A DNA stretch of 64,000 nucleotides from Candidatus Bathyarchaeota archaeon. GTDB taxonomy: Archaea > Thermoproteota > Bathyarchaeia > Bathyarchaeales > Bathycorpusculaceae. The notes below the pieces were generated by a model. That model was given only the letters and a program-made list of their open reading frames with translations. It was not told where the DNA came from and searched no databases. Location of the stretch: the NCBI GenBank assembly GCA_029881805.1, contig JAOULW010000006.1, positions 1 to 64,000 of the forward strand. Direction: 5' to 3'. Shown here piece by piece: positions 25,874 to 35,582 of this stretch (its first letter is position 1; each line of letters opens with the position of its first letter). The position numbers were made by a program, and so were the translations under genes.

Positions 25874-27108
25874 TAGATTTGTTCAATCTCCTTCAGAGCT
25901 TCGATAAATCGGTCAATTTCTTCCCGTATGTTGTAAATATAGAAGCTGACTCTTACAGAAGACTGTAGTTTGAAAATCTGATGTAGCGGTTGGGCGCAGT
26001 GAAAACCGCTTCTAACCATGACTCCATAGTTGTCAAGGAATAAGGCAATGTCATGCGAACCTAGACCGCCAATTCCGAAAGGAATTATGCCACATTTGGC
26101 AGAGGCCTCTCTTGGACCGTAAATCTTGGCTTTTGGCAGTTTCTGCAGGTGTTGCATTGCATATTCTGTTAAAACACATTCGTGTCTTTTGATGTTTTCC
26201 ATACCAATTCGTCTTAAGTATTTCACAGCCTCCATAAGACCGATGCCGCCAGCAATATTCGGTGTTCCAGCCTCGAACTTCCAAGGTAGATCGTTCCAGG
26301 TTATAGAACAGCGTTGCAATTTTGAGTTAAAGGAGACTTCTCGTATCATTTCGCCACCGCCCTGGAACGGTTCCATCATTTCAAGAATCTCATGTTTTCC
26401 GTATAACACACCTATGCCCGTTGGACCTAACATTTTATGTCCTGAAAAGGCAAGAAAGTCTACGTCTGAGTCTTTGACGTTTACAGGTAGATGTGGGACG
26501 GATTGTGCTCCATCTACGAGTATCAAAGCTCCATGTTCATGTGTGACTTCTGCCAGTGTTTTAACATTGTTCACAACACCGCTGACGTTTGAAACGTGGC
26601 TTACGCATACAATTTTGGTTTTCTTGGAAATCTTGTTTTCGAAATCTTCGTAGTTGAACGTTCCATCATTGTTTACATTTACATATTTAATCTTGAATTT
26701 GCCTATTTTGGAAAGCAGTTCCCATGGAACAATGTTACTGTGATGTTCCATCAGTGATACTATGACTTCATCATCGCTTTTTAGATTGCGAAGCCCCCAA
26801 GCATATGCAACAAGATTTATTGCTTCGGTTGTGCCTCGTACAAAGATAATTTCCTCCATGTCATTCGCACTTATGAAGTTAGCAACCTCTTCATGCGCGT
26901 TTTCGTAAAGTTCAGATGCCTCTTGAGAAAGCGTATGAACTGCTCTGTGCACATTCGCATTATGATTTTCGTAGAATCCTTCGATGGCTGCAATCACTTG
27001 TTTTGGCTTTTGCGTTGTCGCAGCATTGTCGAAGTAGATTAGGGGGTAGTTGTTTATTCTTCGTCTTAATATAGGGAAGTCTTTCCGAATCTTTTGGGGA
27101 TTTAGCAT
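25873..27108 (-). CDS. sufS: cysteine desulfurase, SufS (group II) type
   Basis: A PLP enzyme of about 411 residues that takes sulfur from cysteine for Fe-S assembly. It has YFDNAATTQKP near 24-34, the PLP lysine in FSGHKMLGPTGIG near 228 and the active Cys in VRSGFHCAQPLHQ near 366, the short-loop SufS pattern. The frame is open to 27210, but I chose the ATG at 27108 because LNPQKIRKDFP after it is the usual SufS N-terminus and it overlaps the scaffold gene stop by one base (TAATG). Confidence 0.9.
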   Translation of the reverse strand: MLNPQKIRKDFPILRRRINNYPLIYFDNAATTQKPKQVIAAIEGFYENHNANVHRAVHTLSQEASELYENAHEEVANFISANDMEEIIFVRGTTEAINLVAYAWGLRNLKSDDEVIVSLMEHHSNIVPWELLSKIGKFKIKYVNVNNDGTFNYEDFENKISKKTKIVCVSHVSNVSGVVNNVKTLAEVTHEHGALILVDGAQSVPHLPVNVKDSDVDFLAFSGHKMLGPTGIGVLYGKHEILEMMEPFQGGGEMIREVSFNSKLQRCSITWNDLPWKFEAGTPNIAGGIGLMEAVKYLRRIGMENIKRHECVLTEYAMQHLQKLPKAKIYGPREASAKCGIIPFGIGGLGSHDIALFLDNYGVMVRSGFHCAQPLHQIFKLQSSVRVSFYIYNIREEIDRFIEALKEIEQI

Positions 27109-27614
27109 TATTGTTCGCCTGCTTTTTCCATTCTTCTCGCAAGCATTTTTGCTAGTTCTTCCTCTTCTAAAGCTTGTTTTTCCTCGAAGCTTAACTCTTC
27201 TTTCAACCATTCTGGGGAGGCATTCTTATTTTTGTGGTATTTTCTGATAGCTCTCTTCAGCGCTCCGACCGCTAGTATGCCGCAGTGAAACTTTATGCTT
27301 GGCAATCCACCTACAGCTTCTGCAACACTTTTCCACGAAATGTTCCATGCATCTTCAAGGCTCATTCCTTTAATCATCTCTGTGACTATACTGGACGTTG
27401 CTATATTTGCAGCACAACCATAACTCTCGAATGTTGCTTTTTCCACAATATCCTGTTCGTTGATTTTTAGATAGAATGTTATCATGTCTCCACATAGGGG
27501 GTTTCCTGCAACTGCCGTTACTGTGGCATCTTCCATCTTCCCAAGGTTTTTGGGATTCCTAAACAATTCGAGTACTTTCGGGTTGTAGGGTAAAGGCATC
27601 CGTGATATAGTCAA
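27108..27614 (-). CDS. iscU: iron-sulfur cluster scaffold IscU/NifU-type
   Basis: A 168-residue scaffold with the three cluster-binding cysteines in NPLCGD, SYGCAANIATSS and IKFHCGILA. The length exceeds a minimal IscU by a charged C-terminal tail (EEKQALEEEELAKM). It sits between two cysteine desulfurase genes with overlaps of 4 bases and 1 base, so sulfur could be delivered by either enzyme. Confidence 0.9.
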   Translation of the reverse strand: MTISRMPLPYNPKVLELFRNPKNLGKMEDATVTAVAGNPLCGDMITFYLKINEQDIVEKATFESYGCAANIATSSIVTEMIKGMSLEDAWNISWKSVAEAVGGLPSIKFHCGILAVGALKRAIRKYHKNKNASPEWLKEELSFEEKQALEEEELAKMLARRMEKAGEQ

Positions 27615-28834
27615 TCAACTCCAGTAGAGCCAGTAATCCCCCTTATCCTTTCAACGGCTTTTGGAATTGCTTCCAAAACGTACTTCACGTCCTCATCCTT
27701 ATGGTATCGTGTTACTTTCATAAGTATGCTACCATGGGCTTCATCGTAGTTTCTGCCTATTGCAACGAGAACGTGACTTGGTTGAAGAATTCTTCTGGTA
27801 CACGCGCTTCCGCTTGAAACATAGACGCCCTTGAGGCTTAGCTCAATTGTCAAAGCTTCGCCTTCACATCTCAAAAAGCTCATATTCACATTGTCTGGGG
27901 CTCTTTTTTCACCTTTTGGTCCGTTTAGCTTAGCTTCTGAAACTTTTCCTATTATTCCACTGATTAATTCATCTCGCAATCTGCGCATGCAATCTACGTT
28001 TTCTTCAAATCTTTGGAAGGCTAGCTCAGATGCCTTCGCGAAACCGACAATCAGAGGCGTATTCTCAACTCCTGGCCAAAGCTTTTGTGTTCCTATTTGA
28101 CCCTCTAAAATTCTTTCCACGTTAACGCCTTCTCTAACATAAAGAGCGCCGATACCACGCGGGCCCAAGATTTTATAGCTACTTATGGTTGCTAAATCTA
28201 TCTTTAATTCTTGCACGTTTAAAGGTATTTTGGCATAAGAGTCTGAAGCGTCTGTATGGAAAATTGTTTGAGGGTTTTTGTCTTTGACTATTTTTAGTGC
28301 CTCATGAATGGGTTGTATAGTTCCGATTTCGTGATTTACGGCTGACACACTCACAAGAATTGTTTCTTTATCGATGGCATTTCTCAATTTTTCGAGGTTT
28401 ATGATGCCTTCGCTATCGACTGGAATCTTCGTTGTGGCAAATCCATATTTCCGTAGCATATCGGTGACGTGTAACACGCTTATGGGTTCGATTTCTGAAA
28501 TCACAATTTTTTTTCCTTTATCCTTCATTGCGAAGGCTGTTCCTATTAGCGCTAAATTATTTGCTTCTGTCTCCCCTGGAGTGAGGTTGATTTCTTCAAG
28601 TGTTCTACATCCTAAGAAATTAGAGATTTTTTGTGTCGATTCCATTATTGTTTCGAAGGCCTCCCATCCAGGTTTGTGTGTTAATGTGGGATTGCCATAT
28701 GCATGTTGATCATAGTAAGGAAGCATTGCTTCAACGACTTCTTCAGGAACTATGCTTGAGTTTTCGATGTCTAGATAGACTTCACGCTCCAAACCTGCGT
28801 GAGCCCGAAGTAGCGCTTTTACATTCTCGACCAT
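27611..28834 (-). CDS. nifS: cysteine desulfurase, NifS/IscS (group I) type
   Basis: A 407-residue PLP enzyme with NLTPGETEANNLAL near 85-98, the PLP lysine in SSYKILGPRGIG near 219-230 and the active Cys in SSGSACTRRI near 339-348, the long-loop IscS/NifS type. It opens the four-gene set nifS-iscU-sufS-89-residue protein. Its presence together with a SufS-type enzyme in one operon is unusual. Confidence 0.9.
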   Translation of the reverse strand: MVENVKALLRAHAGLEREVYLDIENSSIVPEEVVEAMLPYYDQHAYGNPTLTHKPGWEAFETIMESTQKISNFLGCRTLEEINLTPGETEANNLALIGTAFAMKDKGKKIVISEIEPISVLHVTDMLRKYGFATTKIPVDSEGIINLEKLRNAIDKETILVSVSAVNHEIGTIQPIHEALKIVKDKNPQTIFHTDASDSYAKIPLNVQELKIDLATISSYKILGPRGIGALYVREGVNVERILEGQIGTQKLWPGVENTPLIVGFAKASELAFQRFEENVDCMRRLRDELISGIIGKVSEAKLNGPKGEKRAPDNVNMSFLRCEGEALTIELSLKGVYVSSGSACTRRILQPSHVLVAIGRNYDEAHGSILMKVTRYHKDEDVKYVLEAIPKAVERIRGITGSTGVD

Positions 28835-28995
28835 TTACAATTCAATCCTCATAAGCAAGACTGATTCATTAGGGTTCAGTATTCATTATCTAGTAGAAAA
28901 ACATAACCCAAGAAAGAGAAAACAAGCTGCACAATTAACACTTTAAACCAGTAGTGCCATATTGCTTTTGTAGCAAAATAGATGGACGCGTCCAA

Positions 28996-31227
28996 TTGAA
29001 AATAACAGATTTGTCACTGCCAGAATCGGTCAAAGAAGTCACAATTAGATCGGGAATTACTGAGTTGTATCCCCCACAGGAGGAAGCAGTGAAAGCTGGC
29101 GCACTCGAAGGAAGAAATCTCGTTCTAGCCAGTCCAACTGCATCTGGAAAAACCTTGGTTGCAGAGTTTTGCGCCCTAAAGCATATACTGGAAGAAAATG
29201 GAAAAGCAGTTTATTTGACGCCTTTAAGAGCGCTGGCAAACGAAAAGTTTGATGAATTCAAAAAGTATTCTACGATAAGTAAATCTGATCGTAAACGAGT
29301 GAGAATAGGCATAAGCACTGGTGACTTTGACAGCAGCGACCCATGGTTGGAAAGATATGATATAATCATAACCACAAATGAGAAGGCAGATTCGCTTTTG
29401 CGGCATAGAGCCAAGTGGATGGATGAAATCTCGCTTATAGTCGCTGACGAAGTGCACTTGTTGAACGAGGCTGAGCGCGGCCCAACGCTTGAAATTGTTT
29501 TAGCAAGACTTATGCAGATTAACCCGGACATGCAGATTTTAGCCTTAAGTGCAACTATAAATAATGTTGAGGAAATCGCAGGATGGCTTAAAGCTGATTA
29601 TGTGACAATGGAATGGCGTCCAGTTCTTTTGAAAGAGGGCATACTTTTACACAACGAAATCCAATTTAAGGATGGAGATTCTAAGAAATTAGAAAAGAAG
29701 ACAAAAAACCCGTCAACAAACTTGGCGGTAAACACGGTTAAATCAGGTGGACAAGCACTGATTTTTGCCTCAACGAGGAAAAACGCCGTCGCTCTAGCGA
29801 AGAAGTTTGCAGGCGAAATTGAAGCAGTCTTATCCAAACCAGCTAAGAGGTCTCTTAAACATGAATCTGAAAGAATTTTGGCAGCAGGTGAAAGAACAAG
29901 AATAAGTGAGTCACTGGCAGAGCTGGTAAGGTTCGGCGTCGCCTTTCATCATGCTGGCTTGGGTGGAGCACACCGCAGAATAATTGAGGATTCTTTTCGC
30001 CAAGGAAAAATTAAGGTTGTCACTGCCACACCGACATTGGCTTTCGGGGTGAACCTTCCCGCCAGAACAGTAGTAATCCAAGATTACAGACGCTATGAGC
30101 CAGGTTACGGCTACTATCCGATTAGCGTATTAGAGTACAAGCAGATGGCTGGGAGAGCCGGGAGACCAAAATATGACAAGGTAGGAGAAGCCATACTTAC
30201 AGCAAAGACCGCAGACGAAGCAGACTATCTAATGGAAAGCTATGTACTCGCACGTCCAGAACGGATCTGGTCAAGGCTTGCTGTTGAAAGAATAATGCGG
30301 TCACACGTGCTAGCAACAATAGCAGCAGATTTTGCTCACACCGAACATGGCATCTATGATTTTTTCGGCAGAACCTTTTACGCGTACCAATACGACATAA
30401 GTGCAATTAAGAACATCATAGCGAAAATTCTCAAGTATCTATACGCTGAAGGAATGATTGACGTTAGCGGCGAAAACATTTTTGCCACAGGATTTGGAAA
30501 ACGTGTAAGCGAACTCTATGTGGATCCGGTTTCAGCCGTTATTATTCGCAACGCACTTAAACAAAAACCAGTGTATCTAACTGAATTAAGCCTGCTTCAA
30601 ATGATTTCACATACGCCAGACATGGGTCCAATACTACGACCGTACACGCGAGAGTTGGATGAAATAGCGATTTTCATGGAACAACACAGAGAGGAATTCC
30701 TAATAGATGTGCCAAACGAGTGGGAAGATAGCATCGCCTACGAACAGTTTCTGGGAGAAGTAAAAACGGCCATGGTTTTGAAAACATGGATAGAAGAGAT
30801 CACCGAAGACCAAATAATCGAAAAGTTTAGAACGCAACCAGGTGACCTTTACAGAACAATCGAAAGCGCGAAATGGTTGCTTCACGCTACACGTGAGCTA
30901 GCAATGCTTTTTGGCGAGAAGCACATAATGCCTTGGACCCTTGAACTCATGGAAAGAATAGAAAAAGGAGTAAAGAAAGAACTGTTGCCAATAGTCAAGC
31001 TGGAAGGAGTCGGCAGAGTCCGCGGGCGCATAATATACAATGCAGGATACAAGACGACAGAAGAGATAAAGATTGCGAAACTTGAAGAGTTGATGAACTT
31101 GCCGCTGATAGGACCGAGACTAGCAAAGAAGATTAAAGAGCAAGTCGGCGGGTTCGTCAAAAAAGAAACGTGGGAAAGACTCGAAAAAGAAGATGCTTGG
31201 AAGCAGAAGGCTTTGACAGAATACTAA
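28996..31227 (+). CDS. hel308: Hel308/Hjm superfamily 2 DNA helicase
   Basis: A 743-residue ATP-dependent 3'-5' DNA helicase for stalled-fork repair. It has the Q-motif area YPPQEEAV, Walker A ASPTASGKTLVAE, motif II ADEVHLL, motif III LSATINN, motifs IVa-VI (including QMAGRAGRPKYD), a winged helix, the ratchet domain and a C-terminal helix-hairpin-helix (LEGVGRVRGRIIYNAG, NLPLIGPRLAKKI). I chose the TTG at 28996, since family members begin with a sequence like LKITDLSLPE, and not the earlier frame opening at 28954. It stands between the Fe-S operon and purB; its stop overlaps the convergent purB stop by 4 bases. Confidence 0.93.
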   Translation: MKITDLSLPESVKEVTIRSGITELYPPQEEAVKAGALEGRNLVLASPTASGKTLVAEFCALKHILEENGKAVYLTPLRALANEKFDEFKKYSTISKSDRKRVRIGISTGDFDSSDPWLERYDIIITTNEKADSLLRHRAKWMDEISLIVADEVHLLNEAERGPTLEIVLARLMQINPDMQILALSATINNVEEIAGWLKADYVTMEWRPVLLKEGILLHNEIQFKDGDSKKLEKKTKNPSTNLAVNTVKSGGQALIFASTRKNAVALAKKFAGEIEAVLSKPAKRSLKHESERILAAGERTRISESLAELVRFGVAFHHAGLGGAHRRIIEDSFRQGKIKVVTATPTLAFGVNLPARTVVIQDYRRYEPGYGYYPISVLEYKQMAGRAGRPKYDKVGEAILTAKTADEADYLMESYVLARPERIWSRLAVERIMRSHVLATIAADFAHTEHGIYDFFGRTFYAYQYDISAIKNIIAKILKYLYAEGMIDVSGENIFATGFGKRVSELYVDPVSAVIIRNALKQKPVYLTELSLLQMISHTPDMGPILRPYTRELDEIAIFMEQHREEFLIDVPNEWEDSIAYEQFLGEVKTAMVLKTWIEEITEDQIIEKFRTQPGDLYRTIESAKWLLHATRELAMLFGEKHIMPWTLELMERIEKGVKKELLPIVKLEGVGRVRGRIIYNAGYKTTEEIKIAKLEELMNLPLIGPRLAKKIKEQVGGFVKKETWERLEKEDAWKQKALTEY

Positions 31228-32606
31228 ACTAGCCCTCTAGCTTTGCGTTCCTTCATTGTTCGTTTAACTACACGGGCCACTTGCTCTTTAGCCGTTCCCA
31301 GATAATTTTTAGGTTCTAAAGCCGCGTCAATTTCTTTCTTCGTAAGTCTTCTACTCACAATTTTGTCTTCCAGAAGTACATCTTCGAAGTGCTGTCTTTC
31401 TATTTCGCTCTTTATTGTCAATTTTCTAAGGAGCTCGTGAGCTTCTTGCCGACCCACACCTTTCTTTGTTAGTGCAATCATGACGGCTTCGGACATGGCG
31501 CGTCCTTGCGTCAAGCCCACATTTTTTAGCATGTGCTTTTCATCAACACGTAAATGAGCCACAATATTGGTCATCAGAAAGAGCATATAGTCAACCAAAA
31601 TGCAGACTTCTGGGAGAACATACCGTTCAGTGGAAGACTGCGTCAAATCTCTTTCGTGCCATGTTACAACATCCTCCAAAGCCGGAACGACAAGACTTCT
31701 AACAATTCTAGCTAGCCCACAAACCCTCTCGCAGAGTTCAGGGTTCCGCTTGTGAGACATTGTCGAACTTCCAACCTGCTTCTCAACTTCAAAAAGTTCG
31801 AAAAGTTCTCCAATTTCAGGTCTTTGCAGCTCGCGGATTTCAGTGGCAAAATTGTCAAGTGTGGAGGCAATTCCGGCCAGCAAACAGACAAATTCTGCGT
31901 GGCGGTCTCTTTGTACAATTTGAGTGGAAATTTCTGCAGGTTTAAGCTCTAAACGTTGCATAACAAGGTCTTGAATTTTCAGGGCATGCTCACCTAAACC
32001 TGCTTGCGTGCCAACTGCGCCACTCATTTTTCCAACCAAAACACGTTCCTTACATTGTCTAAGCCTTTGAACATGTCTGGAGATCTCTCGCATCCACACT
32101 GCAAATTTAAAGCCCAGAGTTATTGGCAATGCGTGTTGGCCATGAGTTCTACCCATCATCAACGTGTTCTTGTACCGCGAAGCTTTCTCAATCAAGACTT
32201 TTTCGAACTCATCAAGCTTGTCTCCAATTAGCTCCAACGCGTCCTTTAATTGAAGTGCGTTAGCGGTGTCCACAATATCATAACTTGTTGCTCCAAGGTG
32301 CACATATCCTCCACTTGGTCCGCAAGCTTCCGCCAAAGCTCTGACCAAGGAGGCGATATCATGCTTTATTTCACGTTCAATCTCCTTAATGCGATTAACC
32401 TTAACATATTTTGTTGAAGCAGTAGCCACAATCTTCGCAGCATGCTTTCGCGGTATATTGCCAACCTCAGCGTGTGCCCATGCCAAGGCCGCTTCTACGT
32501 CAAGCAGTCTTTGAACGCGTGCCTCTTCTTCAAAGATTATTCGCATTTCAGCGGTTCCATGACGGCCTGTGTCGATCGGGCTTGTGTCTGTCGGTAGGAT
32601 AGGCAA
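31224..32606 (-). CDS. purB: adenylosuccinate lyase
   Basis: A 460-residue fumarase/aspartase-superfamily enzyme for purine synthesis (SAICAR to AICAR and adenylosuccinate to AMP). The signature GSSTMSHKRNPELCE lies near 281-295; MMGRTHGQHALPIT near 149 has the catalytic His, and VHLGATSYD near 101 completes the site. It starts at TTG (LPILPTDTSPIDTGRHG) and diverges from the asparagine-synthetase-like gene. Confidence 0.93.
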   Translation of the reverse strand: MPILPTDTSPIDTGRHGTAEMRIIFEEEARVQRLLDVEAALAWAHAEVGNIPRKHAAKIVATASTKYVKVNRIKEIEREIKHDIASLVRALAEACGPSGGYVHLGATSYDIVDTANALQLKDALELIGDKLDEFEKVLIEKASRYKNTLMMGRTHGQHALPITLGFKFAVWMREISRHVQRLRQCKERVLVGKMSGAVGTQAGLGEHALKIQDLVMQRLELKPAEISTQIVQRDRHAEFVCLLAGIASTLDNFATEIRELQRPEIGELFELFEVEKQVGSSTMSHKRNPELCERVCGLARIVRSLVVPALEDVVTWHERDLTQSSTERYVLPEVCILVDYMLFLMTNIVAHLRVDEKHMLKNVGLTQGRAMSEAVMIALTKKGVGRQEAHELLRKLTIKSEIERQHFEDVLLEDKIVSRRLTKKEIDAALEPKNYLGTAKEQVARVVKRTMKERKARGLV

Positions 32607-32697
32607 ATTCTCTTTCCCTCGAAAGAAGGTACGTCAGTTAAAGATTAATGTTTTACGATGACAATGCGTAGTATGTGCAATTCAAAGGCTATCCATC

Positions 32698-34152
32698 ATG
32701 GGAGCGCTAATAGCAGTAATAAATAAAAAAGGCGAAAGCTCAGTAGAAACAGCAGTTGCTATGCTTAGAAGATTAAGACACAAAAGCACAGAAGCCTTTG
32801 GAATAGCTTCACCTACTACCACGAAAATGAGGAAAGCTGTTGACCTTCTACAGAATAAGAGTTTGTCCTCGTCTATAATAATTGGACACGCATTCTCAAG
32901 AGTTCTTATGATGGACAAACCTCAACCAATAATATCTGACGATGTCACATTTGTATTTGAAGGAAGAATCTATCCAAACGCAACAGAGATTTCAGACCGA
33001 GAAATTGTTGCCCAAGAGCTGCAACAAAATCGTGAAGAAGCCGTTGAAAATCTTATCAAAGAAGTTAAAGGTGACTTTATTCTGGTAATAGCTGAAAACT
33101 CAAGACTAATTGTAGCCAGAGATGCCATGGGTATGCGTCCGCTTTATTATGGCGAGAATACAGGTTTGGCAGCTTTAGCCTCTGAACGCAAAGCTTTATG
33201 GGCTGTTGGAATAGAAAAACCTGATTCTTTTCCACCCGGACATATCGCTATTGTCGACAAAAACGGATTCGCATTCAGACCAGTAAAAACACTTGGTTAT
33301 TCAGAACCGAAGCAGATAGCAATGCAAGCTGCAGCTAAAGAATTGCAGACTCTTCTGCAACAGTCAATTAATATGAGGATTTCTGGGTTAAAGGAAGTAG
33401 CGGTAGCCTTTTCAGGAGGTTTAGACAGTAGCGTAATAGCCATTCTAGCCAAGAAAACTAGAGCAGATGTGCATTTAATCCACGTAAGCCTAGAAGGTCA
33501 GCCAGAAACTGGGCAGGCTAAAATAGCAGCAAACGAGTTGAAGCTCCCTTTACACGTTTGCCTGTTTGAAGAAGACGACGTAAAAAGCACTCTTCCAGAA
33601 GTTCTAAGGTTGATCGAGGAGCCTGACTTAGTCAAATTAAGCGTAGGCATACCGTTCTATTGGACAGCGAAAAAAGCGGCGGAAATGGGATTGAAGGTGA
33701 TGCTGGCTGGACAAGGCGCTGATGAACTTTTTGGAGGATACAGACGCTATATTGATACTTATCTCTTGTATGGTGGCGAAGAAGCGAGGAAGAAGATGTT
33801 CGAAGACACTAGTAGTCTATACGAGACTAATCTTGAGAGAGATCTTAAGATTTGCGACTTTCACAATGTTGAATTGCGCTTACCTTTTGCAACGTATAAA
33901 ATGGCTAAATTTGCCATAGATTTGCCAATAAAGGTAAAAATCGAACCAAAACATGACTGCTTACGAAAACTTGTTCTAAGACAAGTTGCCGAGAATCTCG
34001 GGCTTCCGAAACTCACTGTGAAGAAACCTAAAAAAGCCATTCAATATGCGACTGGCGTAAACAATGCTCTCCAAAGGTTAGTCAAAAAACAAGGAATGTC
34101 TTTGAAAGAATACTTCAAAATATTTTATGAAGACGCAACGAAAGTGGCGTAA
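32698..34152 (+). CDS. asparagine synthetase-like protein without the Cys nucleophile
   Basis: A 484-residue protein with an AsnB layout: an N-terminal Ntn-glutaminase-like domain (1 to about 200) and a synthetase domain with the PP-loop AFSGGLDSSVIAI near 240 and GQGADELFGGYRRY near 339. The start reads MGALIAV, so residue 2 is Gly where active glutaminases have Cys. It therefore probably cannot use glutamine and may use ammonia, take it from a partner, or amidate another substrate. The chosen ATG is sound, with no alternative Cys start nearby. The HDAC-family gene follows directly. Confidence 0.85.
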   Translation: MGALIAVINKKGESSVETAVAMLRRLRHKSTEAFGIASPTTTKMRKAVDLLQNKSLSSSIIIGHAFSRVLMMDKPQPIISDDVTFVFEGRIYPNATEISDREIVAQELQQNREEAVENLIKEVKGDFILVIAENSRLIVARDAMGMRPLYYGENTGLAALASERKALWAVGIEKPDSFPPGHIAIVDKNGFAFRPVKTLGYSEPKQIAMQAAAKELQTLLQQSINMRISGLKEVAVAFSGGLDSSVIAILAKKTRADVHLIHVSLEGQPETGQAKIAANELKLPLHVCLFEEDDVKSTLPEVLRLIEEPDLVKLSVGIPFYWTAKKAAEMGLKVMLAGQGADELFGGYRRYIDTYLLYGGEEARKKMFEDTSSLYETNLERDLKICDFHNVELRLPFATYKMAKFAIDLPIKVKIEPKHDCLRKLVLRQVAENLGLPKLTVKKPKKAIQYATGVNNALQRLVKKQGMSLKEYFKIFYEDATKVA

Positions 34153-34153
34153 C

Positions 34154-35218
34154 ATGGGTAAGACAGCCGTGATTTTTTCCCCTCTATATTATCGACATCG
34201 AACTGGCAGAAATCATCCCGAGTCGGCACGACGTCTCCGTGCTATTGTCGAGGAGCTGAAGAAAGACAAGATTTCAGGAAACGGAAAGTGGCAGTTCATA
34301 CACCCAAATAAAGCACCTGCGACGTATGTTCAACTGGTTCATGGCTTAGAATATATCAAACTTGTAGAGGCTGTCTGCAAGTCTGGAGGAGGCTTGCTGG
34401 ATTTAGGAGACACTATGACATCGCGAGAAAGTTTCGAAGTTGCCCTTTATGCTGTGGGTGGAGCACTGAAGGCTGTTGACCTTGTCATGGAGAAGAAGTT
34501 TGAAAATGCCTTTGCAGTTGTACGTCCGCCAGGGCATCATGCAGGAAGATTTCGCGCATGCGGCTTTTGCATCTTCAATAACGTAGCTATAGCTGCCGAG
34601 TACTTAATTAGAAAGTTCAAACTGGGAAAAATTGCGATATTAGACATTGATGCACATCATGGAAATGGCACACAAGAAGTCTTCTACAAAACCAACAAAG
34701 TCCTATACGTAAGCATACATGAAGACCCACGCAGTTTTCCTGGAACAGGGTTCATAGATGAAATTGGAGAAGGTGAAGGCCTAGGTTATAACATTAATGT
34801 TCCATTACCATTCGGAACCACAGATCAGATATTTCTCAGAGCTTTGGATGAAATAGTGTTGCCCGCGGTGCGCGAGTATGAACCTCAATTCGTATTAGTA
34901 AGCGCTGGTCTTGACGGTCACTACACAGACCCTGTGGGAAATCTTTCTCTATCAGCTTTGTGCTATGAAAAAGCTTTTGAGACAATAATGAAGTTGACAT
35001 CTGACACTTGTGAAGGAAAGCTGGTTGCAGTCCTTGAAGGAGGCTATAGCCTCAATTTTGTTGGAAAAATAGCCACAGCAGCTATTGCAGAGATCAGCGG
35101 AGCTAATTACGCTTTGAACGATAAGGTTTTGACCGCTAGTAAGGGCGTTAGATTGCAGGGAGAAAAGGCTATAGAGAAGGTGAAAAAGGTTCTCAGATCT
35201 TTTGAGCACACAGCTTAA
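34154..35218 (+). CDS. histone deacetylase/acetylpolyamine amidohydrolase family protein (1)
   Basis: A 354-residue zinc deacylase of the HDAC superfamily. RPPGHHAGRFRACGFCIFNN carries the catalytic His pair, DIDAHHGNGTQEVFY holds the zinc Asp and His, and SAGLDGHYTDP the second zinc Asp; LEGGYS ends the core. The ATG at 34154 lies one base after the upstream stop; an in-frame ATG at 34127 would overlap that gene. Substrates could be acetylated proteins, polyamines or an acyl small molecule. Confidence 0.9.
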   Translation: MGKTAVIFSPLYYRHRTGRNHPESARRLRAIVEELKKDKISGNGKWQFIHPNKAPATYVQLVHGLEYIKLVEAVCKSGGGLLDLGDTMTSRESFEVALYAVGGALKAVDLVMEKKFENAFAVVRPPGHHAGRFRACGFCIFNNVAIAAEYLIRKFKLGKIAILDIDAHHGNGTQEVFYKTNKVLYVSIHEDPRSFPGTGFIDEIGEGEGLGYNINVPLPFGTTDQIFLRALDEIVLPAVREYEPQFVLVSAGLDGHYTDPVGNLSLSALCYEKAFETIMKLTSDTCEGKLVAVLEGGYSLNFVGKIATAAIAEISGANYALNDKVLTASKGVRLQGEKAIEKVKKVLRSFEHTA

Positions 35219-35258
35219 GCAGCTTTAATATAGAAATTTTAAATCAGAGGCTAAAGAG

Positions 35259-35441
35259 TCACTCGATTACTTGAATTGCGCTTTCTGGACATTGGGCTTC
35301 GCATGCTCTGCAAACCAAGCAGTCTTCGGAGTTCACCGGAACGGATTTGCCCTCTTTGATCTCGTAAATGCCTACAGGGCAATTGTCAACGCACGTGCCG
35401 CACCCAGTACACTTATGATTATCCACTAATATTTTCACCAT
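35259..35441 (-). CDS. 2x[4Fe-4S] ferredoxin
   Basis: A 60-residue bacterial-type ferredoxin. Two cluster motifs are complete: CTGCGTCVDNCP and CLVCRACEAQCP. The ATG at 35441 is favoured because AGAGGA lies 6 bases upstream; a second ATG two codons earlier leaves no room for the ribosome site. It is a single gene and probably an electron carrier for central metabolism. Confidence 0.93.
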   Translation of the reverse strand: MVKILVDNHKCTGCGTCVDNCPVGIYEIKEGKSVPVNSEDCLVCRACEAQCPESAIQVIE

Positions 35442-35487
35442 TTCCATTCCTCTTTAACTAGATTTTCACTCAGAATCTAAGCAGTAG

Positions 35488-35500
35488 CATAAAAATATTG
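35488..35500 (-). promoter_or_regulatory. TATA-like promoter of the ferredoxin gene
   Basis: The reverse strand reads CAATATTTTTATG, about 47-59 bases upstream of the chosen start. The core matches that before the MoxR gene (AATATTTTTAT). Confidence 0.4.
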
Positions 35501-35582
35501 TGTCAAAATAGAATGTTTTTTAATGTAAGACAGTAAAGTTTTGCAGATTCTGAGGTTAACGTGAGCCTCCAATTTCAACGCA

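Noticed and set aside
26126-26653. 175-codon forward frame opposite sufS
   Set aside because: The reverse strand encodes intact desulfurase motifs, including the PLP lysine within this span.
27109-27210. 34-residue N-terminal extension of sufS
   Set aside because: It is basic, unlike the family, lies inside the iscU gene, and a coupled TAATG start follows it.
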